Source of the DNA: Erythrobacter sp. SCSIO 43205
GTDB taxonomy: Bacteria > Pseudomonadota > Alphaproteobacteria > Sphingomonadales > Sphingomonadaceae
DNA: 64,000 nt
Assembly: GCF_019904235.1 (NCBI RefSeq)
Contig: NZ_CP063202.1
Span: forward strand, 1,116,001 to 1,180,000
Direction: 5' to 3'
Part shown: positions 16,027 through 23,137 of the stretch, piece after piece
Position numbering within the stretch: the stretch's first letter is position 1
Layout: each line of letters opens with the position of its first letter
Notes under the pieces: generated by a model
Databases searched by the model: none
What the model was told of the DNA's origin: nothing
Seen by the model: only the letters and a program-made list of their open reading frames with translations
Made by a program: the position numbers and the translations under genes

Positions 16027-18975
16027 TCAGAAGCGCAGTTTCACGCTCGCACCGTAACGACGACCCAGAGAGTCGTAGGTCGATGGGAAGATGTTGCCGC
16101 TGTTGAACGCTGTCGTACCGATGTCCGAACCAACAACCGTTGGCTGGTTGTCGAACAGGTTCTGGACGGTGAACGTGAACAGAATGTTCTCGGTTGCATC
16201 GAACTGAGCTGAAAGGTCGAAGTAGTGCTCCGCGGGGATTTCCGTGAAGTCTACGTCACCGAACAGTGGTGAATTGCCGATGAAGGCTTCACCGTTGTCG
16301 ATGATGTCCTGAGGCTCTTGTTCCATCGAGCTCAAGTAACGGTGACGCAGCGAAACACTGACGATGTCGTCGAACGACGCCGTCAGACGGCTGTCGACAA
16401 CCCACTCAGGCTGCAGCGAGCCGCAGTTGACGCTGAAGAAACCGATACAACCACGGTTGAGGCTGTTTGGCGTCGCTTGGAAGTTGTTCTCGTTGGTCCA
16501 AGTAGCGTTGGACGAGAACGTCAGGCCAACCATGTCAGACAGATCGGTGCTGTAACGAACAGCGATGTCGACACCGTTGGTTTCGATTGCGCCAAGGTTC
16601 GATGCGTTGAGGAAGAGACCTGGGGTTTCATCCGGTGCACCGTCAAGGCCACCCGTGGTCGGGTTACGCGAAATAGCAGTGATTTGACATCCTGGGTTCG
16701 TTGCCGATGGATTGTCAAAGCAAAGCGAGATCACGTCACCAATGGTTGGCGAAGACACAGCGCCGTCAACTTCGATGTTGAAGTAGTCGACAGAGATCGA
16801 AAGACCTGGGACTGCGTCTGGTTGGAAGATCGCACCGACCGTCCAGGTGGTTGCTTCTTCCGTACCAAGGTTCGGGTTACCACCACCGGTCACGTTGATC
16901 TGACCAGCCGCTGGTGGAAGAACCGTACCGTTTTGGATGGCATCCGCACCGGGCGAACCGGCAGGAACCTGAGCCAAACACGCTGCGAGCAGGTTGCCGG
17001 TTGGAGCAACTGGACCCTGACATGGGTCGTTCGCGAGGTTGTCAAGGCCAGTGGTGACCGGAGCAAACAGCTCACCGATGTTCGGTGCACGTGCTGCGCG
17101 CTGGTAGTTACCACGGATGCTGAAGCCAGGTACTGGCTCCCAAGTACCGCCTGCTTTCCAGGTGAACTCGGTTCCTGCAGTCGAATAGTCCGAGTAACGA
17201 GCGCCAAGCTCGATCGTCAGGTTTTCAGCGCCAGGGACGCCTTCGAGAACAGGAATGATGAGTTCGCCGAAGACGTCATAAACGTCGTACGAACCGTTAA
17301 TGTCAGGAGCGGCACCGCCACCACCAACAACTGCGCCCGGAGTTTGCGAAGCTTCGTCCGAGAGACGCGTTGCGGTGAATTCACGATACTCAACACCGGT
17401 CGCAAAGCTGATCGGCGTATCGGCAAGGCCCCAACCAAAGTCACCGGTGATGCTACCGTTGACGGTTTTGATCGAAGTTGCGGTGAGCACTTGCTGGGTC
17501 AGGCTGAAGACATAGTCGATGGCTTCTTGTGAACCAAGGTTGCCGAGCGTGCCGAACAGGTTGATCGGAACACAGCCGCCCGAAGGATCGGAGCAGGTGC
17601 CGTCTGGAAGCGCGAGCAGCGACTGCTGCAGGCGGTCAAAACGAGCAAAGCCCGACTGGCGTTGGATACGCTCTGATTCGCCGTAGGTCGCCGACACATC
17701 CCAGAAGATGTTGTCAGTGATACCACCGCGTGCACCAGCAACGATGTTGAACAGCGTTGAGGTGAAGTCAGAGTTACGTGTACCGGCTTCGACCGAACGA
17801 CGACGAACCTGAGTGCCGAACTGAACGTAGTCGGGGTTAGCCGAACCGTCAGCAAGCGTTTCACCGAACGGCGTATTACGGCCAGCGGCACATTCAGCGT
17901 CAGACAGACCAAGGCCTTCACAGAACTGAAGCGCAACCGCGTCAGGAATGGTCGGGTTGTTCAGGTTCAGCTGATAGGTGTTGAAGAACGAACCGCCAGG
18001 AGCGATGATCGTCGAAACCGTTTGCTTCGAGAACACGGCTTGCGTGTACACTTCGACAGCGTCGGAAACTTCGTAGTTTGCCGAACCGTAGATGTTGTAA
18101 CGCTCAAACGGCGTTTGGAAGATGTTGAACGGGTTGAAGTTGAACGGACGATCAAACACGCCTTCAAGAACTTCAGTACCAGCTTCGTTGAGCTGACCAA
18201 AGCCGCCTGGGATTGGGCCAACGATCACAGCTGGAACAGCGTTCGAAGAACCCGAAGCAGCACCGCTGAACGAACCAACGTTGAACTCGGAGAAGTCACG
18301 GTCGCCCTGGAATACGGCGGCAGTGTCCTGGTAACCGATGCTCAGAACCGCGTTACCGCGGCCATCGTCGAAGTTTGCACCCAAAGTAAGGTCAACGCGG
18401 TAGGTTTCACCGTCGCCACGCTCGGTGACTTGCGAGCTTGCGTTGGCTTCAAGACCAGCGAAGTCTTTCTTGGTGATGAAGTTGACAACACCCGAAACAG
18501 CGTCAGCACCGTAAGTGGTGGTAGCACCGCCGGTCAGAACGTCGGTGCGCTCAATGACAGCAAGTGGGATCGAGTTAAGGTCAACACGGCCAGTGGTGTC
18601 AGCTGGAACGAAGCGACGACCGTCGAGAAGGACGAGGTTACGCTGCGAGCCGATGCCGCGAAGGTTAACGAAGGACGAACCGCCGTTACCGTTGTTCACT
18701 GCAGAACCGGTGCTTGGCACGGCGCTTGGCAGTTCGCGAAGGAACTGTTCAGCAGTGTTGGTTTGACGCAGTTCGAGTTCTTCCGAACCAACGAACGTGA
18801 CTGGGCTTGAAAGCTCAAGGTTAGGGTTCTGAATCCGCGAACCCGTCACGACGATTGCATCGCCTTCGACTTCAGCGGCTTCTTCCCCGTCTTGGGCGAG
18901 AGCTGGCGATGAAACCAGCGCAAGACCCAAAGCCAACGGCGCAGCGCTAGCTTTCAGAGTAAAAGTTTTCTTCAT
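16027..18975 (-). CDS. TonB-dependent outer-membrane receptor (first)
   Basis: The 982-residue protein has a signal peptide (ending SSPALAQD, residue 28). A TonB-box-like stretch (DAIVVTGSRI) follows, then the plug domain with SFVNLRGIGSQRNLVLLDGRR and GGATTTYGADAVSGVVNF, and a long beta-barrel ending YGASVKLRF, with the aromatic last residue typical of outer-membrane barrels. It imports an unknown substrate using TonB energy. Codon use differs from its neighbours (many GTT, GGT, CGT and AAC codons), which usually marks very high expression. Its leader carries the ribosome binding site in a small hairpin loop. A terminator follows it, so it is transcribed alone. Confidence 0.95.
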   Translation of the reverse strand: MKKTFTLKASAAPLALGLALVSSPALAQDGEEAAEVEGDAIVVTGSRIQNPNLELSSPVTFVGSEELELRQTNTAEQFLRELPSAVPSTGSAVNNGNGGSSFVNLRGIGSQRNLVLLDGRRFVPADTTGRVDLNSIPLAVIERTDVLTGGATTTYGADAVSGVVNFITKKDFAGLEANASSQVTERGDGETYRVDLTLGANFDDGRGNAVLSIGYQDTAAVFQGDRDFSEFNVGSFSGAASGSSNAVPAVIVGPIPGGFGQLNEAGTEVLEGVFDRPFNFNPFNIFQTPFERYNIYGSANYEVSDAVEVYTQAVFSKQTVSTIIAPGGSFFNTYQLNLNNPTIPDAVALQFCEGLGLSDAECAAGRNTPFGETLADGSANPDYVQFGTQVRRRSVEAGTRNSDFTSTLFNIVAGARGGITDNIFWDVSATYGESERIQRQSGFARFDRLQQSLLALPDGTCSDPSGGCVPINLFGTLGNLGSQEAIDYVFSLTQQVLTATSIKTVNGSITGDFGWGLADTPISFATGVEYREFTATRLSDEASQTPGAVVGGGGAAPDINGSYDVYDVFGELIIPVLEGVPGAENLTIELGARYSDYSTAGTEFTWKAGGTWEPVPGFSIRGNYQRAARAPNIGELFAPVTTGLDNLANDPCQGPVAPTGNLLAACLAQVPAGSPGADAIQNGTVLPPAAGQINVTGGGNPNLGTEEATTWTVGAIFQPDAVPGLSISVDYFNIEVDGAVSSPTIGDVISLCFDNPSATNPGCQITAISRNPTTGGLDGAPDETPGLFLNASNLGAIETNGVDIAVRYSTDLSDMVGLTFSSNATWTNENNFQATPNSLNRGCIGFFSVNCGSLQPEWVVDSRLTASFDDIVSVSLRHRYLSSMEQEPQDIIDNGEAFIGNSPLFGDVDFTEIPAEHYFDLSAQFDATENILFTFTVQNLFDNQPTVVGSDIGTTAFNSGNIFPSTYDSLGRRYGASVKLRF

Positions 18976-19329
18976 GGTGTCTAAGTCCCCTTAGCTGCCG
19001 ACCCGGAGCCGGCAAAACGTACTAGGTTCACAAAACGGCACGCAGAAACGCCCCGTTTGCTGGGTGGGGATTGCAACAAGGTGGCCCTGCACCGCAAACG
19101 AAATGCCACGCGCTCCCGAACTTGCTCAGCCCATGTATCATTATTGCAACATTGTTACGCCACGCTTGCCAGTTGCAACTTTGAAGCCGTTTGCAGCCGC
19201 TTGGCGAGACAATCTTGCTGCAATGCAGCATCAAGAACTCACATTTATGCCTGCTTGATTCCTTCAAGCGGCTGCAATAGGCGAGTGGCAAATTGCAACG
19301 TTTACGTAAACGGGAAGGGACCCAAGACT
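18976..19329. promoter_or_regulatory. 354-bp divergent intergenic region with TGC-rich palindromes
   Basis: This gap separates the receptor gene (minus) from the thiolase gene (plus). It holds four TTGCAAC copies (19071-19077, 19144-19150, 19173-19179, 19293-19299); the third lies in the perfect palindrome AGTTGCAACT. It also holds TGCTGC-AAT-GCAGCA at 19216-19230. Near the receptor start it has the hairpin CTAAG-TCCC-CTTAG (18981-18994) and a GC-rich hairpin around 18997-19013. I see no gene in it; the frame open upstream of the thiolase is cysteine-rich and does not look coding. Confidence 0.55.
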
Positions 19330-20502
19330 ATGCCAACCGCCTATATCGTCGAAGCCGTTCGTACCGCTGGGGGCCGCCGTGGGGGCCGCCTTGCTGGCGT
19401 TCATCCGGTCGATCTGCTCGCCAAATCGCTCGATGCCGTGGTTGAGCGCAGCGGCGTTGACCCCAAGGCCATCGACGATGTCGTGACCGGCTGCGTCAGC
19501 CAGGCGGGGGAACAGGCAGGGCAGGTGGGCCGCATGGGCGTGCTTGCATCAAAGCTGCTCCCCGAATCCACCCCTGCTGTTTCGATCGACCGCCAGTGCG
19601 GTTCCTCACAGCAAGCCATCCAGTTTGCAGCGCAGGCCGTTATGTCAGGCACGCAGGACATCGTGATTGCGAGTGGGGTTGAGAGCATGACCCGCGTGCC
19701 GATGGGCTCGAACATGACGCTCCACATGAAAGAAGGCCTTGGCAATTATATGTCGGACGGCGTCAAGGAGAAGTACCCCGGCGTCCAGTTCAGCCAGTTC
19801 ATGGGCGCTGAAATGATCGCCAAGAAACACGGCATGACCAAGGAAGAGCTCGATCAATTCGCCTTGAACAGCCATCTCAAGGCTAAGGCGGCTGTTGAAG
19901 CGGGCGCTTTCGATGCGGAGATTGTGCCGGTCGAGATTGAAACGCCCGAAGGCACTGAAATGCACACGGTTGACGAGGGCATCCGCTTTGATGCAACGCT
20001 TGAAGGGATTGCAGGGGTTAAGCTGATCGACCCCAACGGCATGGTTACCGCGGCAAGCGCCAGCCAGATTTGCGATGGTTCTTCAGCTGTTCTCGTAGTG
20101 AGCGAAGAGGCGCTCAAGGCGCACAACCTCACTCCGATTGCGCGTATTCACAATCTGACTGTGACCGCTGGCGATCCGGTGATCATGCTCGAAGAACCGC
20201 TGTTTGCGACTGATAAGGCGCTTGAGCGTGCAGGTATGAAAATCGGCGACATCGACCTTTATGAAGTGAACGAGGCGTTTGCCCCTGTGCCGATGGCGTG
20301 GCTTAAGCACACGGGTGCAGACCCGGAAAAGCTCAACGTTCACGGCGGCGCGATTGCGCTTGGCCACCCGCTTGGTGCATCAGGCACAAAGCTGATGGCG
20401 ACGCTCGTCCACGCTCTTAAACGCCACGGCAAGAAATACGGCCTTCAAACCATGTGCGAAGGCGGCGGCGTTGCTAATGTGACGATTGTCGAAAGCGTTT
20501 AA
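19330..20502 (+). CDS. Acetyl-CoA acyltransferase (thiolase)
   Basis: The 390-residue protein is a full-length thiolase. The nucleophile Cys90 is in IDRQCGSSQQ, His346 in GHPLGASGT and the second catalytic Cys376 in CEGGGVANVT. It cleaves 3-ketoacyl-CoA with CoA to acetyl-CoA, or condenses two acyl-CoAs in the biosynthetic direction; sequence alone does not settle which. ATG 19330 is chosen because it opens the typical N-terminus PTAYIVEAVRTAGGRRGG and AAGGGACCC lies just before it. The SDR gene 105 bp downstream probably belongs to the same transcript, suggesting acyl-CoA or steroid-like beta-oxidation. The palindromes upstream may bind a regulator. Confidence 0.95.
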   Translation: MPTAYIVEAVRTAGGRRGGRLAGVHPVDLLAKSLDAVVERSGVDPKAIDDVVTGCVSQAGEQAGQVGRMGVLASKLLPESTPAVSIDRQCGSSQQAIQFAAQAVMSGTQDIVIASGVESMTRVPMGSNMTLHMKEGLGNYMSDGVKEKYPGVQFSQFMGAEMIAKKHGMTKEELDQFALNSHLKAKAAVEAGAFDAEIVPVEIETPEGTEMHTVDEGIRFDATLEGIAGVKLIDPNGMVTAASASQICDGSSAVLVVSEEALKAHNLTPIARIHNLTVTAGDPVIMLEEPLFATDKALERAGMKIGDIDLYEVNEAFAPVPMAWLKHTGADPEKLNVHGGAIALGHPLGASGTKLMATLVHALKRHGKKYGLQTMCEGGGVANVTIVESV

Positions 20503-20512
20503 CGAATTGCGA

Positions 20513-20582
20513 GTCCCCGCGCCTAGAGATTTTGGGGCGGGGACCTCCGACCAAACCGAACGAGAACCCCGCCTGCGCGGGG
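20513..20582 (+). promoter_or_regulatory. Mutually exclusive hairpins between thiolase and SDR genes
   Basis: Four short GC blocks can pair in two ways. Block A (20513-20520) pairs with B (20537-20544), and C (20567-20572) with D (20577-20582); B can instead pair with C, because all share CCCCGC/GCGGGG. The arrangement could process or attenuate the transcript. No T run follows. Confidence 0.4.
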
Positions 20583-20607
20583 ATACACATCTGAGAGGAT
20601 AGAAAGA

Positions 20608-21393
20608 ATGGAAGTTTCAGCTAACACCCCTGCCGTCGTAACAGGCGGTGCATCCGGCCTTGGTGCCGCCACCGCGCGCGCTCTTGCTGCAAAAGGCGCC
20701 AAAGTCGCCATTTTCGACATGAACGAAGAAAAGGGCGAGGCCATGGCCGCCGAAATCGGCGGCGTGTTCTGCAAGGTCAATGTGACCAGCGACGAAGACG
20801 TGGACGCTGGCTTTGCCAAGGCGCGCGAGGCCCACGGTCAGGAGCGCATCCTCGTTAACTGCGCAGGCATCGGCAATGCGATCAAAACCGCCAGCCGCTC
20901 CAAGGAAGACGGTTCGATCAAGCACTTTCCGATCAGCGCGTTTGATTTCGTGATTCAGGTGAACCTTATCGGCACCTTCCGTTGTATCGCAAAGTCGGCT
21001 GCCGGTATGCTTACGCTTGATCCTCTGAGCGAAGACGGCGACCGCGGCGCGATCGTCAACACCGCCTCTGTCGCTGGCGAAGACGGCCAGATCGGTCAGG
21101 CGGCCTATTCGGCATCGAAAGCAGGCGTGATCGGCATGACCTTGCCCATCGCACGCGACCTGATGAATGAAGGCGTGCGTGTGAACACGATCCTTCCCGG
21201 CATTTTCGACACGCCCCTCCTCGCAGCGGCTCCGCAAAATGTGCGCGATGCTCTGGCGGCATCTGTACCGTTTCCCAAGCGTCTTGGCGTTCCGGAAGAA
21301 TATGCAAAGCTTGCCATGTGCATGATCGAAACCGGATACTTCAACGGCGAAGACGTACGCCTCGACGGCGGTATCCGCATGGCACCGCGTTAA
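20608..21393 (+). CDS. SDR family NAD(P)-dependent oxidoreductase (HSD10-like)
   Basis: This 261-residue short-chain dehydrogenase/reductase has the nucleotide motif TGGASGLG at residues 12-19, an NCAG-like motif (LVNCAGIGNA) and the catalytic YSASK at 167-171 with an upstream serine in NTASVAGEDGQ. The overall pattern (ending FNGEDVRLDGGIRMAPR) resembles type II 3-hydroxyacyl-CoA dehydrogenases such as HSD17B10. That would make it the step before the thiolase encoded just upstream, but the substrate is inferred. GAGAGGATAG precedes the start. A terminator follows the stop by about 30 bases. Confidence 0.9.
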   Translation: MEVSANTPAVVTGGASGLGAATARALAAKGAKVAIFDMNEEKGEAMAAEIGGVFCKVNVTSDEDVDAGFAKAREAHGQERILVNCAGIGNAIKTASRSKEDGSIKHFPISAFDFVIQVNLIGTFRCIAKSAAGMLTLDPLSEDGDRGAIVNTASVAGEDGQIGQAAYSASKAGVIGMTLPIARDLMNEGVRVNTILPGIFDTPLLAAAPQNVRDALAASVPFPKRLGVPEEYAKLAMCMIETGYFNGEDVRLDGGIRMAPR

Positions 21394-21420
21394 TACCTCT
21401 TAGCTAGTTGCAAAATAAAA

Positions 21421-21455
21421 GGTCCGGTGACACCATGTCGCCGGGCCTTTTTTCT
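21421..21455 (+). terminator. Terminator after the SDR gene
   Basis: A GC-rich stem with two G-T pairs (21421-21432 with the region ending at 21447) is followed by a T run beginning at 21448. Confidence 0.85.
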
Positions 21456-21472
21456 TTTAAGGAGAGGTATTC

Positions 21473-22009
21473 ATGCGCCTTGCTGTTCTTACCGCCGTCA
21501 CTGCTTGCGCTTTTGCAATAGCACCATCATCCGCGCAGGCGGGTAAAGAGCCCTATGTAATTCCCGCTGGATCGAAGTGGAATGTGGACTACGGCGCTGC
21601 CAAATGCCGCCTGTCGCGCACCTTTGGCTCTGGTCCCAACACGCACGTCCTTTTGCTTGATCAATCCGGTGCAGGCAGCACTGCGGCGCTGACGGTGGCA
21701 GGCCCATCGTTTGAACGCTTCCGGTTGAAGAAAGACACGTCGATTGATTTGGGCGGCTCGACGACAATCGAGGCCGAGCCCCGAAGAGCGCAGCTTGGTA
21801 CGATGCGCTACGGGATCGTTTTCTCCGGCCTTGATTTTGGAGGGGAAGACGAAGATAGTGAGGCAAGCAAGCTTGATGTGACAATCGGCAATTCCATCGA
21901 CCACCTTACCTTTACCCAAGGCCGCCGCGCGGTTCGCCTTGAAACCGGGCCTTTGGGCGAAGCGTTTGACGTGCTCAACGATTGCACCAGGCGCCTTGCT
22001 CGCGGGTAA
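21473..22009 (+). CDS. Exported protein, short member of a tandem paralogous pair
   Basis: The 178-residue protein has a signal peptide ending SSAQAGK (about residue 23) and AAGGAGAGG before its start. The mature part runs SKWNVDYGAAKCRLSRTFG, then HVLLLDQ, LTVAGPSFERFRLKKD and RRAVRLETGPLGEAFDVLN, and stops soon after CTRRL. The next gene repeats nearly every one of these blocks, so the two arose by tandem duplication. This copy ends where its neighbour continues into a TonB-C-like domain. Two cysteines, near the start and the end of the domain, may be bridged. No known family is recognised; a periplasmic location is likely. Confidence 0.72.
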   Translation: MRLAVLTAVTACAFAIAPSSAQAGKEPYVIPAGSKWNVDYGAAKCRLSRTFGSGPNTHVLLLDQSGAGSTAALTVAGPSFERFRLKKDTSIDLGGSTTIEAEPRRAQLGTMRYGIVFSGLDFGGEDEDSEASKLDVTIGNSIDHLTFTQGRRAVRLETGPLGEAFDVLNDCTRRLARG

Positions 22010-22044
22010 GACTACAAAGCTCAAATATCAGGACTAAAACACAG

Positions 22045-22965
22045 ATGCGTATGTTCGTAACCGCCCTTGCTTCAGGGCTTGTTCTGGCTGGTCTTTCGTC
22101 GCCTGCCGAAGCCGCGAAAGAGCCGGTGGTGCTAAAAGCGCGCACACCGTGGAATGTGGATTTCGGGGAAACGAAATGCCGCTTGGCGCGCGCCTTTGGC
22201 GAGGGCGAGGATAAGCACGTCCTGCTGGTCGATCAGCATTCTCCTAGCAGCGGCGCGAGCGTCACTGTTGCCGGACCATCGTTCAGGCGGTTTACCAGTC
22301 GCAAGGAGACGCTCGTCGCGCTGGGCGATGCCACCGAGCCTTTTGAAGCGCCGGGGATGAAAGCAGAGCTTGGCCCGATTGGTTATGGCCTGGTGTTTTC
22401 AAACATCTATTTCCTCAAGGATCAGCCCGCCGTCCTGATTGAAGCGCGCAAGGCGGGCTCAGATAATGAGGGCACGGATAATGACCCAGTGCGCATATCA
22501 GGGCAGCTCGATTCCGAATTTGGCGCAGACATCGAATATCTGTCCTTCAAACAAGGCAGCCGCGAAGTGCGCCTTGAAACAGGACCCCTGGGCGAGGCTT
22601 TCGAGGTGCTCAACACCTGCACCAGCGATATGCTCAAAGACTGGGGCTTTGACGTTGAAACGCAGCGGCTTGTGGCGAAAGGCCCGGTGTGGACCAACCG
22701 CGATGCAGTTACGCGGCGAATCGTTGACAGCTACCCGCGAGCGGCGCTGCGCAGGGGGGAAAGCGCCATTTTGCGGATGCGTGTGACGATTGATGAACAA
22801 GGCGGGGTCGAAGACTGCGTTATCAACGAGGTGACGCGGACAGAAACGCTCGAATCGCCTGCGTGTGAGCAAATGCAAAAGGCCGAGTTTGAACCCGCGG
22901 TCAATGTGGTAGGCCAGCCCGTGCGGTCGTTCTTTACGACTTCGATTACCTATCGGATCAATTGA
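22045..22965 (+). CDS. Exported protein with C-terminal TonB-C-like domain, long paralogue
   Basis: The 306-residue protein has a signal peptide (ending SSPAEAAK). An N-terminal domain paralogous to the previous gene follows (TPWNVDFGETKCRLARAFG, HVLLVDQ, VTVAGPSFRRF, VRLETGPLGEAFEVLNTC). The last 90 or so residues look like a TonB C-terminal domain: YPRAALRRGESAILRMRVTI, DEQGGVEDCVINEVTRTETL, FEPAVNVVGQPVRSFF. There is no N-terminal membrane anchor or proline-rich spacer, so it is not an energy-transducing TonB; it is probably a soluble periplasmic protein. ATG 22045 is chosen because upstream codons overlap the previous gene and lack a signal. Confidence 0.75.
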   Translation: MRMFVTALASGLVLAGLSSPAEAAKEPVVLKARTPWNVDFGETKCRLARAFGEGEDKHVLLVDQHSPSSGASVTVAGPSFRRFTSRKETLVALGDATEPFEAPGMKAELGPIGYGLVFSNIYFLKDQPAVLIEARKAGSDNEGTDNDPVRISGQLDSEFGADIEYLSFKQGSREVRLETGPLGEAFEVLNTCTSDMLKDWGFDVETQRLVAKGPVWTNRDAVTRRIVDSYPRAALRRGESAILRMRVTIDEQGGVEDCVINEVTRTETLESPACEQMQKAEFEPAVNVVGQPVRSFFTTSITYRIN

Positions 22966-23137
22966 CGACGCGATCGACGTTCGTCGAGCCCACACGTCGT
23001 CCATCTGGCATTCAAGTTGCGCGTGGTATCCAATCGGCTTACCACACAATCCATTACGCCTGCGCTTGCTGCGCGCGCCGAAAGGCCTCGCGCGCTTGTC
23101 CTTCGGCAACACACATATAAGAGGGTTTGCACAATCC

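Noticed and set aside
16318..17532. Plus-strand ORF of 404 codons inside the first receptor gene
   Set aside because: Antisense to a well-supported TonB-dependent receptor; composition is arginine- and threonine-rich with no recognisable domain.
18022..18810. Plus-strand ORF of 262 codons inside the first receptor gene
   Set aside because: Antisense shadow of the receptor; no domain or ribosome binding site.
19057..19329. N-terminal extension of the thiolase ORF
   Set aside because: The extension is rich in cysteine and arginine, covers the palindrome cluster, and the thiolase family start fits ATG 19330.
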